From Bos javanicus (Eukaryota; Chordata; Mammalia; Artiodactyla; Bovidae), in contig NC_083878.1 of assembly GCF_032452875.1 (NCBI RefSeq), forward strand, positions 37,339,878 to 37,403,877: a DNA stretch of 64,000 nt, written 5' to 3'. The position numbers were made by a program, and so were the translations under genes. Below the pieces are notes generated by a model. The model saw only the letters and a program-made list of their open reading frames with translations, ran no database searches and was not told the DNA's origin. The stretch's first letter is position 1; the number at the start of each line of letters is the position of its first letter. This document shows positions 12,543 to 23,847 of this stretch, one piece after another.

Positions 12543-13539
12543 GTCTTAATGATATGCTACAGACTTTTACAGTTACAGTTACAGTTTGCATTTACCGCCT
12601 TCTCACCAGATTATCCCTAAAGCCCATAATCTGGACTGACTAGATTAAGCATGCTTTGGTTTGTGGGATCCAGGTCCTTCTCTCCCATCGTGCTCATTCC
12701 ATGTCATCCCCTGAGTCACCATGTCACCTGTAGTGCCCCAGGCAACCACTTCTTAGTCATACTGGAACAGATACGTTAAGTGCAGATGTCTCCCATCCTG
12801 TCTACTGTTATTCAAAAGCCAGGCTTTAAGTTATATAACTTCTCTGCCTTAACTAATCTTCACCAGCTGTTTATCTGCTGCATTTCTACTGCTAATTGCA
12901 TAAATAAATACAGTGCAAATAATTTGGTATGCAAGATACCTCCTGTGAAAATGAAATTTCGTTAATGCCATTTTCAGAATGTCTACTCCAAAATACCTTC
13001 TATAAAATGTTAACTATCACATACGTGTGTATATGCGTGTGTGTGTGTGTGTGTGTGTTGACACATACATAGGCCAGACGTATTTGGTTAGGCTATTTTT
13101 CACAGTTGTCCAGTACTCTGTTGACTGATGTAGCGTCCTCACAGTTCCCTTGATGTATAAAATCACTATACACTGGGCAGTGACACTGCAGTCTATTTTT
13201 CTACTCTGATAGTTTCATTTGTGTTACTTCTTCAACATGAGGATTAGAATTAAATTGACTAGGCAAGCAAAGCTGAAAATTGAATTAATTTCAGGTCTGT
13301 AAATGAAAAATGGGATCTCTTTTACTCAGTGTTAACTAGGACCCTGTGGGCTATACAATTGAAATTGACAGGCTGTCACTCAAATGATATTTTCTCCAGG
13401 GAAATGTCCTGGCACTGAATAATCTCTGAAGTTCCTCATGCTCCAGGATTCCAGCTGCTATCAGGATTATGGAACTTAGGGCAGTTTTTATGAAACCCAT
13501 AGAATCCACAGCTTTTATTAAATTCAGTGCAGTTTTGCC
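12543..13539. other. Non-coding interval with a GT microsatellite
   Basis: No gene recognised. A near-perfect GT dinucleotide run occupies about 13036-13058. Confidence 0.5.
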
Positions 13540-13650
13540 AAGTATTTGTGGAGTTCCTACTCTGGGCTAGTTGCAGTGCTGGGCATTTAAGATTAAGGAT
13601 GACTAGCTCATGATTTTTGTCATGCAGGGGCTTCAAATCTAATAGGAGGT
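13540..13650 (-). repeat. L2/MIR-like 3'-end fragment
   Basis: The phrase 'gtggagttcctactctgggc' followed by 'gcagtgctgggcatttaaga' resembles the widely spread old LINE/SINE 3' end. The family call is tentative. Confidence 0.4.
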
Positions 13651-13660
13651 ACAAGTGACC

Positions 13661-13827
13661 AAGTGAAGTTGCTCAGTTGTGTCCAACTCTTTGCGACCCC
13701 ATGGACTGTAGCCTACCATGCTCCTCCATCCATGGGATTTTCCAGACAAGAGTACTGGAGTGGATTGCCATTTCCTTCTCCAGAGGATCTTCCCGACCCA
13801 GGGATCGAACCCAGGTCTCCTGCATTG
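13661..13827 (-). repeat. Truncated Bov-tA SINE
   Basis: The BovA half is intact (ttgctcagttgtgtccaact) and the tRNA half runs as far as gaacccaggtctcctgcatt. The last ~30 bp of the head are missing or replaced. Confidence 0.85.
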
Positions 13828-14924
13828 TAAAGCAAGCTTCAGGAGACTTGCTTAGTAACGTAACACAACTGTTACAATCATGACTGCTGATTGATGAATG
13901 TGATGACATTGGCAGAGTCCTCGTGTACTATTCTGGATTAATTTAACCAAACATTACATTTGGACAAGGTTTGGAACCAGGCACTTTTCAGTATTGTGGT
14001 GTCAGGTTCTGATGGTTTAGGCCCAGGACATGACAGTGTTGGCCTGTTCCACTGTCCCCATTGCGGAGGGTAACTGACTCGTGGAGGATGAGGCTCAGAC
14101 ACTTAAGAGAGCGACAGCTCCACGGTGATCCCCGACGCGCCATCTCAGTAGGGGTCAGGGTGTGGGTGGCCTTTGTGAGCTAAGTGTCCAGCTAGAGGCT
14201 TGGCTCTTCCCTGACGTACTGAGGCTGCAGGTCTCCAGCTCCTCTAAGAGAAATCTTTTCCCTCCAGAGGAACCAGAGGACAGAAGATACCAATCAGCAA
14301 GGCCCAGTATGTAGCCCAAAGGCGGGAGAACAAGATACCTCAGACAAGCTTCATAACTACCTTCCCTTTCCCGGTGCTCCTTGTGTGCCCACCTCTCTTG
14401 TCAGCGTTCCTAGCCAAGCTGTCACGTCACTTATCTCAGATTCCTCACTGAGCCTAGTCTTCCTCTCCTGGGTCAGTGGCCTGGCCAGTGTAACTGGGAT
14501 GACCACTATCCCCTTCCTCCCTCATACCACTCCTGAAGGGCTGAACTTTCTTCCACTCCTCATTACTCAAGACAGGAAAAGGCATTGCTCACGTTTAGGA
14601 AGAAATTGCAGACCTAGTAGATTTCTGAGCTGATATCTGTATTTCTAGGCGAAGCATCACTAGATAGTTACTTCTCATTTCCAATGCCTAATCTCTCAGC
14701 TCTCCCTGGAAGGAGCCAACTCTCTCTCTGTCCTCTCTTCTCTAATCTCCTACAGAATTTACAGCAGAGAACTTCTTTCTTGCAGCTAATTTAAAGTCTG
14801 TGTACTTATTTGAACATCCATCTCTCTTAATTATGTGCATGAAAGAAATGGATAATCATAATTTGCACTTCTCCTCAGCAAAATTATCACTAAATTTCCT
14901 CCCAGAGGCTCAGTCTGATATAGG
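13828..14924. other. Moderately GC-rich non-coding interval
   Basis: About 1.1 kb without a recognised repeat. It is less AT-rich than its surroundings and has a few CpGs near 14130. Frames up to about 80 codons show no known domain. Confidence 0.4.
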
Positions 14925-15105
14925 AGTCTAAACTTTGGAGTCAGATTTGGACTCAGATCTAGTTTTGCTGCTTGTTTTCAGTTTGCCTTTGGGCCCAGTG
15001 TTTAACTCTTGGTCAGCTTTTTCATTTGTGAAGTGGGACATTATTACCTACCTCACAATTAGTGTAAAATGCACCAAATGATGACTGGCACAGAGTATCT
15101 TTTTT
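14925..15105 (+). repeat. MIR SINE
   Basis: The pattern 'taaactttggagtcagattt', then 'tcatttgtgaagtgggacat' and 'acctacctcacaattagtgt' matches the MIR core in order. Confidence 0.65.
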
Positions 15106-16007
15106 ATCTGGTTGCTTTGTTATCCTCAAGAAGATGGCTGCTCCCACTCCAGCCCTCACGTCTGCATTCCGGGTGGCAGGAAGGAGAAAGGGGGGCAGGA
15201 GGAGGGGCCTTCTCTTCCTACTTCCTGGAAATTGCACGCATAGCTTCCATGTTCATCCTGTTGTCTAGAGCTCCGTTGCATGGTCACACGTGACTGGTTC
15301 CTAAGGAAGCTGGGAAAGGCAGCCTTTATACCCAGCATTTATCCATGTGCCCAACTGACATTTAAATGTTCTATTTCTGAGAAAGACAAGGAGCATCCTT
15401 GGTGAGTTCCTTAGTAGGCAGACTGTGAGACAAAGTTTAACTTGCATGATATTTATTAAGGGGTGCTCTATGGGTCAAAAGCAATGGATGGAAGGACAGA
15501 AGGGAAAGTCAAGCCGTGGTGCTGGTCCCATGATAGCCTTGGTGGGTCCCAGAGGTCACTGTTAAGATGGGATGGCCAGGCCTTTATATTCCTGTACTCA
15601 TCAGTCATCAGGTATGGGCTAGCCCCGGAATGGGTGTGACCTTGGGCAAGGCAACTCTTGGGAGTCGAAGAGACCCCTGAAGAAATTGACACCCGAAGGA
15701 TGGACCAACTGGGCCAACAAGTCCTTCATGGGAGGGGATTCCAGGTGACTCAGCATCCACAACGGAGACAAGGGAGGACCAGTTTGTCTGACACACTGCA
15801 GCTTAGAGTGGTTTGAGGCTCAAACGACATAAAACATAGAGGGCTTTTGCAGAGGACCTGGCTCATGGTTAGCACCCAGTCAGTCTTAGCTGTGATTTTA
15901 GCACTTGCCAAAGTTATTTTAACAAGATATTTTTCTCCTGAAGCATCCTATGGGGACTAAAAGAGTTGGCTATCCGATCTAATGATCAAACTTAGGATGT
16001 GTTATAT
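15106..16007. other. Unassigned non-coding interval
   Basis: No exon recognised. The block 15430-15800 has a reversed AATAAA-like signal at its left end (tttatta) and even base composition, which would fit an old antisense LTR, but I cannot name a family. Confidence 0.35.
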
Positions 16008-16019
16008 TGCCAGATTTTA

Positions 16020-16747
16020 TTTTATTTTTTTCCAGTTTAATTAATTTATTTATTTTACTTTACAGTATTGTATTGGTTTTGCCATACATTGGCATGAATC
16101 TACCATGGGTGTACATGTGTTCCCATCCTGAATACCCCTCCCACCTCCCTTCCCATCCCATCCCTCTGGGTCATCCCAGTGCCGCAGTCCCGAGCACCCT
16201 GTATCATGCATCGAACCTGGACTGGCGGTTTGTTTCATATATGATAATATACACGTTTCAATGCCATTCTCCCAGATCATCCCACCCTCTCCCTCTCCCA
16301 CAGAGTCCAAAAGACTGTTCTATACATCTGTGTCTCTTTTGCTGTCTCTTATACAGGGTTATCATTACCATCTTTCTAAATTCCATATATATGTGTTAGT
16401 ATACTGTATTGGTGTTTCTCTTTCTGGCTTACTTCACTCTGTATAATAGGCTCCAGTTTCATCCACCTCATTAGAACTGATTCAAATGTATTCTTTTTAA
16501 TGGCTGAGTAATACTCCATTGTGTATATGTACCACAGCTTTCTTATCCATTCGTCTGCTGATGGACATGTAGGTTGCTTCCATGTCCTGGCTATTATAAA
16601 CAATGCTGCGATGAACATTGGGGTACACGTGTCTCTCTCAATTCTGGTTTCCTCAGTGTGTATGCCCAGCAGAGGGATTGCTGGGTCATATGGTGGTTCT
16701 GTTTCCAGTTTTTTAAGGAACCCCCACAGTGTTCTCCATAGCGATAC
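16020..16747 (-). mobile_element. 5'-truncated L1_BT retrotransposon with 12-bp duplication
   Basis: Young L1 in antisense. It has a T-rich 3' tail on the left, the cattle-type 3' untranslated region (tacagtattgtattggtttt), then the end of ORF2. A perfect direct repeat, tgccagatttta, flanks it at 16008-16019 and 16748-16759. It is truncated at about 728 bp, as is usual for L1. Confidence 0.92.
16376..16745 (-). pseudogene. L1 ORF2 C-terminal fragment
   Basis: The last ~120 codons of L1 ORF2 are open from the truncated 5' end of the insertion to the natural stop. The recognisable pieces are MFIAALFI, then SADEWIRKLWYIYTMEYYSA and the terminal THIYGI. This is the cysteine-poor tail after the reverse transcriptase, so no catalytic domain is present. 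It is a dead copy but shows almost no decay, consistent with a recent insertion. Confidence 0.85.
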
Positions 16748-16759
16748 TGCCAGATTTTA

Positions 16760-17044
16760 AATTTCTGCTTCATGTCAGCCAATGTTCAGTCACGGTCTCT
16801 TCTAATAAGAAAAGATAATGTTGACATTCCTTGTGCCTTTGCTCTTTTCCAAAGTGAAGCGATAGAAAATGCTTCCTATTTAATCTTAGTGTTTAAGATT
16901 CTGTGTTATTGATATCCAGTACTTTTTATGACAAATCTGTTACTTAGAAATGTCCTGAAAATAAGATCAAGAAATGAAAAAAAATCATTCATTAAACAAA
17001 TGCTTATTGAGCACACATCTGTGACTGGGCCCATCCCACCCAAT
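16760..17044. other. Non-coding spacer
   Basis: Unassigned AT-rich sequence leading into the L2 relic; the last 60 bases (aaatgcttattgagcacac) already look like an old LINE/SINE end. Confidence 0.4.
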
Positions 17045-17700
17045 CCAAGTCAGTGTTTCCCACCTGGGCCTCACTAATAGTCTCCTCGCTGGTCTTTCTG
17101 TTTTCATTTTGGCTCCCTCTGCAATCTCTTCATTACAGCAGCCAGAGTGATCCTTTAAAAATTTATCAGTCTCATCACTCACTTTACTCTCAACCTTCCA
17201 ATAGCTGCCTAGTGTGCATGCAATGAAATTCAAAGTCCTGGCCAGGCCCTGCATGCTCTGGCCCTTAGCCACCCTTCTGACCTCATTCCTGTCCCCGCCG
17301 TTTTGCTTCAGCCACACGGGCTACTGCTGTTTCTGAGACATCCAGGCAATTTCCTGACTCAGGACTTTTGCCCTTGTTCCTCCCTGGGCCCAGAATGCTC
17401 TTCCCCTAGGTTTGTGCTTGGCTGCTTCCCTTCATGCAGATCTCTGTGCCCCTGTCGCCTCATCAGAGGGGCCACTCTGTCTTCTCTCTCTAAAGTGACC
17501 ACGCTGGCCACTCTCTCTTTCTTTCTCACTCTCTCACCTTACTTAATCTTTCTTCTTATTACTACCTATAACTGCATATTAATTTGTTTATTGTTCACTG
17601 TCTATCTCCCTGACCAGACTGTAGGATCTGAGAGACCAGGACTTGGATTTTGTTTACTCCTGTGTCCTCAGAAGAGTATCAGGAAGTTTTTGTGAGGGAA
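17045..17700 (+). repeat. L2 (LINE2) relic
   Basis: Classic L2 3' region: 'agcagccagagtgatccttt', 'aaattcaaagtcctggccag', 'cagaatgctcttcccctagg', and near the end 'ccagactgtaggatctgaga'. The 130-codon sense frame and the 110-codon antisense frame here are accidental. Confidence 0.8.
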
Positions 17701-17790
17701 GGAGCATGCTAGTTTCTCAGAATATAATGATAAATAGGACATCACGGACCGTGCCCTCATGGAATATATAGTCTACAACTGAAGCTCTTT
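17701..17790. repeat. Possible L2-like tail fragment
   Basis: The phrase 'gataaataggacatcacgga' followed by 'gccctcatggaatatatagt' resembles another common L2 segment. Confidence 0.35.
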
Positions 17791-17860
17791 CCAATAGAAG
17801 AGGCAATAAAAATCATAGAATTTTCTCTTTTAATATAGTATAGTAGTAAATAATTATATG

Positions 17861-18364
17861 TACATACCTCAGAGATGTTGTGGGTTCAGTTTCAGACCAT
17901 GACAATAAAGTGCGAATCCCAATAAGTGAATTATGGGAATTCTTTTGTTTCCCAGTTCATTAAGTTATGTTTACCACAGAGAACAGTATAGTACAGTACT
18001 AGTTTGAAATAGCATTATGTCTAAGAGAAAACAATGTACACATCTTAATTTAAAAATATGTTATTGCTAAAAAATACTAACCATCACCTGAGCCTTCAGT
18101 GAGTTGTAATCTTTTTGCTGTAGTAACATCAAAGATCACTGCTCACAGATCACCATAACAAATACAATAATACTGAAAAAGTTTGAAGTATTTATTATCA
18201 GAATGTGATACAGAGACATGAAGTAAGCAGATGCAGTTGGAAAAATGGTACCAATAGACTCGTGTAAGACAAGATTGCCACACAAACCTTCAATTTGTGA
18301 AAAAAAAATGCAATAATTACTAAGTGCAGTAAAGTTCAGCAATATAAAATGAGGTATGCTTGTG
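17861..18364. mobile_element. Tigger-family non-autonomous DNA transposon (MER2-like)
   Basis: The terminal inverted repeats are still visible: catacctca at the left (17863-17871) and tgaggtatg at the right (18350-18358). The interior matches a Tigger/pogo element with its transposase deleted: 'tgttgtgggttcagtttcag', 'cctgagccttcagtgagttg', 'gatcaccataacaaatacaa' and 'cacaaaccttcaatttgtga'. It is a fossil MITE. Confidence 0.75.
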
Positions 18365-18447
18365 ACGGTCTCTAATGTTGAACTATCTTTGCATTCTTTT
18401 GACAGCCTTACTAAGTCATGATGTGCAGTTCTTTTAATATACTGTTC

Positions 18448-18768
18448 TTTTTTGTTTATTTATTTTTGGCTGTGCCGGGTCTTCATTGCCGCACAGGCTT
18501 TTCTCTAGTCGTGGGAAGTGGGGGCTACTCTCCAGTTGTGGTGTGCGGGATTCTCACTTTGGTGGCTTCTTTTGTTGCGTGGTATGGGCTCTAGAGCACA
18601 TGGGTTTCAGTAGGTGTGGCTCCTGGGTTCTAGAGCACAGGCTCAGTAGTTGTGGTACATGGGTTTAGTTGCTCTGTGATACGTGGGATCTTCCTGGATC
18701 AGGGCTCGGCCTCATGTCTCCTGCATTGGGAGGCAAATTCTTTACCACTGAGCCACCAGGGAAGCCCT
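18448..18768 (-). repeat. CHR-2-type tRNA SINE
   Basis: Starts at the left with a T-rich tract and 'ttatttttggctgtgccggg'. Internal near-repeats of 'gctctagagcaca' follow, and it ends with the tRNA-like accactgagccaccagggaa. Nested in the L1 relic. Confidence 0.85.
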
Positions 18769-19175
18769 GTTTACTATTCTTAAGATTCAGTTTGCTCTTA
18801 TGTATTTAATTTCATAGTGGCCTGTAAGAATAGTTTTCTGTAGTTTTCCACTGTTGTCATCTGGCTTTCATAACCATTAGTGTTAATGGTTGTAGGAACC
18901 CTACAAGTATTCCTTGGGATGATACCACTTTCTGTTCTCTGGAGCAGTTTAAATAACATTGGAATCCCTGATTAATCTAGGTTTGGTAGAACTCGACTAT
19001 AAAACTGCCAGGGCTTGGTAATTTCATGCTGGGTAGAAGTTTTATTATCTTTATAATTTTGGTCTGTTCAACTATTCTGCTTTTCTTGAGTAAATTTATA
19101 TAATTATATTGTCTAGAAAAGCTTTCATTTTATCTAGACCTTCACATATATGAATATATAGGATAGTAGGTGCCT

Positions 19176-19483
19176 AAGGGAGAAGGCAGTGTCAACCCAC
19201 TCCAGTACTCTTGCCTAGAAAATCCCATGGACAGAGGAGCCTTGGTAGGCTGCAGTCCATGGGGTCGTGAACAGTCGGACACGACTGAGTGACTTCACCT
19301 TCACTTTTCACTTTCATGCATTGGAGAAGGAAATGGCAACCCACTCCAGTGTTCTTGCCTGGAGAATCCCAGAGACAGGGGAGCCTGGTGGGCTGCCGTC
19401 TATGGGGTCGCACAGAGTTGGACACGACTGAAGCGACTTACAGCAGCAGCAGCAGCAGCAGAAGCAACTTAGCAGCAGCAGCA
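19176..19483 (+). repeat. BOV-A2 SINE (dimer) with AGC tail
   Basis: Two BovA units are joined by the 'cacttttcactttcatgcat' linker. The tail is a run of AGC broken by gaagcaactt, followed by a second AGC run, which suggests slippage or a partial duplication of the tail. Confidence 0.92.
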
Positions 19484-19705
19484 GGCTCCTAAGATCTTCT
19501 TTTGTCTTTATTTGTGTCCCCTTTGTCATTACCAGTATTGTTTATTTGTGTTTTCTTTCACTGGTCTTAAGCTTAAAGACATTTTGTCTACTTTATTGTT
19601 ATTTCAAAACCCCACCTTTGATTTTATTAATCAATTCTACTCTGTTGTTGCTGTTTTATTTTCTGTTTCACTGAGGTCTCTGTTTATTCTACTGCGGTTG
19701 TCAAA

Positions 19706-20461
19706 GTAAGGACAGCTGTACTCTTGGACCCAGCTTTTCTGTCCCCCTCCATCTGCACCTAGTGGAGGTCTGGAGCTACCACAGTCTCTACCCTACTTCT
19801 CTTTGACCTGAACACTCAGAAAAGGGAAGTCTCCCAGCCTTGAACATGCTTTGTTGGGTGCAGATCTTAAGGTTTTATTTAGCACAGAGCCAAATGCCTT
19901 TTCACTGTCAGCTAGTTATATGGGGGAGTTATGATGGTTGGTTGTGGGAGGGAGCCTATAATTGGTCCAGCTGTTCTACAGGAAGTCATTCAGTTGACTA
20001 TCTCAGTGACTCTAAGACCACTTTTTCTTATGTTTGTTTGAACTTGGACTTTAATGCCAATTTTTAGGTTGTAGGATTTTTGCTTTGGGTTCCATGAAAA
20101 TTTGACCTTTTTACTCTCTATATTCTGGATATATTAAAATTTTTGTCTGTTATTAACACCCTTTCTAAGTATTTAATTTTTAGCAAAACAGGACTCCAGT
20201 GTGATCTTGGACAGAAAAAGCCCTGGAAACCAGAAACATAAGTATTATCTTGTTGTGTCCTTAAGGGGCCTCATTTAACTTCTGTATGTTGTAATTGGCC
20301 ATTTGGGAGAGAGAGAGAGTCATAAATTCCACCCAGCACCGAAATTCTTTCGTCTCCTGGAGATTGATGATCCACTGTTGGTTCAGCAATTCCAGTGATG
20401 GAAGAAGCTCTTTCCATGCTTTGACATTTCAAACTGACATGAAATGTTTATTAGTAAAGGA
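19706..20461. other. Non-coding interval
   Basis: No gene or named repeat. A short purine run (gggagagagagagag) lies near 20305. Confidence 0.4.
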
Positions 20462-20839
20462 TATCACTTCACACCTATCAGAATGGCTGTTATCAAAATG
20501 ACAACAAATCACAAATATTGGTGAGGACATGGAGAAAAGGAGACCCTCATGCTGTTGGTAGGGTTGTAAATTGGTGCAGCCAATATGGAAGATGGTATGA
20601 AGTTCCTCAAAAAATTAAAAATAGTTCCAGCAATTCCACCTCTGAGTATTTTTCCAAAGAAAACAAAAACACTAATTTGAATAGATATATGCACACTCTG
20701 TTCATTGCAGCAATATTCACAATAGTAAGATATGGGAACAACCTAAGTGTGTACTGAAAGGTGAATGGATAAAGAGGAAGTGGTACACACACACACACCT
20801 ACTACACACACAATGAAATATTCAGTTCAGTTCAGTTGC

Positions 20840-21405
20840 TCAGTCATGTCCGACTATTTGCGACCCCATGAATCGCAGCACGCAGGCCTCCCTGTCCATC
20901 ACCAACTCCCAGAGTTCACTCAGACTCATGTTCATCGGGTCAGTGATGCCATCCAGCCATCTCATCCTCTGGCGTCCCCTTCTCCTCTCGCCCCCAATCC
21001 CTCCCAGCATCAGAGTCTTTTCCAATGAGTCAACTCTTCGCATGAGGTGGCCAAAGTACTGGAGTTTCAGCTTCAGCATCATTCCTTCCAAAGAACACCC
21101 AGGACTGATCTCCTTCAGAATGGACTGGTTGGATCTCCTTGCAGTCCAAGGGACTCTCAAGAGTCTTCTCCAACACCACAGTTCAAAAGCATCAATTCTT
21201 CGGCGCTCAGCCTTCTTCACAGTCCAACTCTCACATCCATACATGACCACTGGAAAAACCATAGCCTTGACTAGACGGACCTTTGTTGGCAAAGTAATGT
21301 CTCTGCTTTTGAATATGCTGTCTAGGTTGGTCATAACTTTCCTTCAAAGGAGTAAGTGTCTTTTAATTTCATGGCTGCAGTCACCATCTGCAGTGATTTT
21401 GGAGC
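20840..21405 (-). pseudogene. BovB thumb and C-terminal region
   Basis: Last part of the BovB polyprotein in a third frame. It starts downstream of the indel near 21410; a methionine opens the visible frame at 21334. Readable landmarks are VMYGCESW, RLLRVPWTARRSNQ and a basic run of GERRRGRQRMRW. It ends close to the 3' end of the element, as in other BovB copies. The same C-terminal landmarks recur in the truncated copies at 41475, 43496, 44170, 45718 and 48362. Confidence 0.85.
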
Positions 21406-22032
21406 CCAAAAAATAACGTCTGACACTGTTTCCACTGTTTCCCTATCTGTTTCCCACGAAGTGATGGGACCAGATGCCATGATCTTCGTTTTCTGAATGT
21501 TGAGTTTTAAGCCAACTTTTTCACTCTCCTCTTTCACTTTCATCAAGAGGCTTTTGAGTTCCTCTTCACTTTCTGCCATAAGGGTGGTGTCATCTGTATA
21601 TCTGAGGTGATTGATATTTCTCCCGGCAATCTTGATTCCAGCTTGTGTTTCTTCCAGTCCAGCGTTTCTCATGATGTACTCTGCATAGAAGTTAAATAAG
21701 CAGGGTGACAATATACAGCCTTGATGAACTCCTTTTCCTATTTGGAACCAGTCTGTTGTTCCATGTCCAGTTCTAACTGTTGCTTCCTGACCTGCATACA
21801 CATCTCTCAAGAGGCAGGTCAGGTGATCTGGTATTCCCATCTGTTTCAGAATTTTCCACAGTTTATTGTGATCCACACAGTCAAAGGCTTTGGCATAGTC
21901 AATAAAGCAGAAATAGATGTTTTTCTGGAACTCTCTTGCTTTTTCCATGATCCAGCAGATGTTGGCAATTTGATCTCTGGTTCCTCTGCCTTTTCTAAAA
22001 CCAGCTTGAACATCTGGAAGTTCACGGTTCAT
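21331..22032 (-). pseudogene. BovB reverse transcriptase core
   Basis: Palm and fingers of the RTE reverse transcriptase. The motif FIDYAKAFD carries the first catalytic aspartate (residue 45 of this frame), and the active-site box reads YTDD at residues 145-148 (21600-21589) where BovB usually reads YADD. GVHQGC at 101-106 carries H where R is usual; this fits decay of a CpG in the CGT codon. The frame is lost by a short indel in an A-run near 21410, just after the polymerase core. Without the endonuclease in the same frame it has no function. Confidence 0.85.
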
Positions 22033-22680
22033 GTATTGCTGAAGCCTGGCTTGGAGAATTTGAGCATTACTTTACTAGCATGTGAGATGAGTGCAATTGT
22101 GCGGTAGTTTGAGCATTCTTTGGCATTGCCTTTCTTTGAGATTGGAATGAAAACTGACCTTTTCCAGTCCTGTGGCCACTGCTGAGTTTTCCAAATTTGC
22201 TGGCATATTGAGTGCAACACTTTCACAGCATCATCTTTCAGGATTTGGAATAGCTCAACTGGAATTCCATCACCTCCACTAGCTTTGTTCGTAGTGATGC
22301 TCTCTAAGGCCCATTTGACTTCACATTCCAGGATGTCTGGCTCTAGGTCAGTGATCACACCATCATGATTATCTGGGTCCTGAAGATCTTTTTTGTACAG
22401 TTCTTCTGTGTATTCTTGCCACCTCTTCTTAATATCTTCTGCTTCTGTTAGGTCCATACCATTTCTGTCCTTTATCGAGCCCATCTTTGCATGAAATGTT
22501 CCCTTGGTATCTCTGATTTTCTTGAAGAGATCTCTAGTCTTTCCCATTCTGTTGTTTTCCTCTATTTCTTTGCATTGATCGCTAAGGAAGGCTTTCTTAT
22601 CTCTTCTTGCTATTCTTTGGAACTCTGCATTCAGATGCTTATGTTTCCTTTTCTCCTGTGCTTTTCGCCTCTCTTCTTTT
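22029..22680 (-). pseudogene. BovB linker and N-terminal RT region
   Basis: Continuation of the BovB polyprotein in the next frame. It is open from the frameshift near 22650 and includes MGKTRDLFKKI at 22547. It covers the pre-polymerase linker and the first RT motifs: the block ASGGDGIP is the RTE equivalent of the K-x-G-x-DG motif, and SNYRTIALIS is RT motif 2. A one-base loss in a T-run near 22050 shifts the frame. The piece cannot act alone. Confidence 0.82.
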
Positions 22681-23847
22681 CACAGCTATTTGTAAGGCCT
22701 CCCCAGACAGCCATTTTGATTTTTTGCATTTCTTTTCCATGGGGATGGTCTTGATCCCTGTCTCCTGTACAATGTTACGAACCTCATTCCATAGTTCATC
22801 AGGCACTCTATCTATCAGATCTAGGCCCTTAAATCTATATCTCACTTCCACTGTATAATCATAAGGGATTTGATTTAGGTCATACCTGAATGATCTAGTG
22901 GCTTTCCCTACTTTCTTCAATTTAAGTCTGAATTTGGCAATAAGGAGTTCATGATCTGAGCCACAGTCAGCTCCTGGTCTTGTTTTTGTTGACTGTATAG
23001 AGCTTCTCCATCTTTGGCTGCAAAGAATATAATCAGTCTGATTTTGGTGTTGACCATCTGGTGATGTCCATGTATAGAGTCTTCTCTTGTGTTGTTGGAA
23101 GAGGGTGTTTGTTATGACCAGTGCATTTTCTTGGCAAAACTCTATTAGCCTTTGCCCTGCTTCATTCCGTATTCCAAGGCCAAATTTGCCTGTTACTCCA
23201 GGTGTGTCTTGACTTCCTACTTTTGCATTCCAGTCCCCTATAATGAAAAGGACATCTTTTTTGGGTGTTAGTTCTAAAAGGTCTTGTAGGTCTTCATAGA
23301 ACTGTTCAACTTCAGCTTCTTCAGCGTTACTGGTTGGGGCATAGACTTGGATTACTGTGATATTGAATGGTTTGCCTTGGAAACGAACAGAGATCATTCT
23401 GTCGTTTTTGAGATTGCATCCAAGTACTGCATTTTGGACTCTTTTGTTGACCATAATGGCTACTCCATTTCTTCTGAGGGATTCCTGTCCGCAGTAGTAG
23501 ATATAATGGTCATCTGAGTTAAATTCACCCATTCCAGTCCATTTGAGTTCGCTGATTCCTAGAATGTCGACATTCACTCTTGCCATCTCTTGTTTGACCA
23601 CTTCCAATTTGCCTTGATTCATGGACCTGACATTCCAGGTTCCTGTGCAATATTGCTCTTTACAGCATCGGACCTTGCTTCTATCACCAGTCACATCCAC
23701 AGCTGGGTATTCTTTTTGCTTTGGCTCCATCCTTTCATTCTTTCTGGAGTTATTTCTCCACTGATCTCCAGTAGCATATTGGGCACCTACTGACCTGGGG
23801 AGTTCCTCTTTCAGTATCCTATCATTTTGCCTTTTCATACTGTTCAT
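22639..23847 (-). pseudogene. BovB endonuclease region (APE-type), 402 codons
   Basis: N-terminal part of the BovB polyprotein, which in a live element nicks the target DNA. The apurinic-like endonuclease fold is readable with all key residues: N72 in WNVRS, E100 in ISELKW, Y169 in QVYAP, D205 and N207 in GDWNAK, D272 in TDYI, and D298-H299 in SDHELL. The frame then runs through the linker to a premature stop caused by a loss of about two bases near 22645. The methionine at 23847 is the first available. The true start in live BovB copies may lie nearby, so the N-terminus is tentative. Nothing suggests domestication: the frame is lost before the polymerase. Confidence 0.88.

Larger units (their letters stand above)
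18366..19705 (-). repeat. Old L1 ORF2 relic carrying two younger SINEs
   Basis: Antisense degenerate L1 ORF2: 'tctaatgttgaactatcttt' and 'aagtcatgatgtgcagttct' at the left, 'aaaccccacctttgatttta' at the right. It is interrupted by a CHR-2 SINE (18448-18768) and a BOV-A2 (19176-19483). No usable frame remains. Confidence 0.75.

Noticed and set aside
16007..16399. 130-codon hydrophobic frame resembling a membrane protein
   Set aside because: It is the antisense of an L1_BT 3' untranslated region and crosses the insertion boundary.
17303..17695. 130-codon frame in CT-rich sequence
   Set aside because: It lies entirely inside an L2 relic; similar accidental frames occur in L2 copies elsewhere.
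20868..21416. 182-codon sense-strand frame
   Set aside because: It is the mirror of the BovB coding region; the same mirror frames occur at 44372, 48505 and other BovB copies.
22607..22858. Small membrane-like frame near a BovB
   Set aside because: Antisense of the BovB linker region.
20840..23847. Endonuclease and reverse-transcriptase frames as a host gene
   Set aside because: They are the broken polyprotein of a BovB retrotransposon with its own target duplication. The frame is shifted three times and no host exon structure is present.
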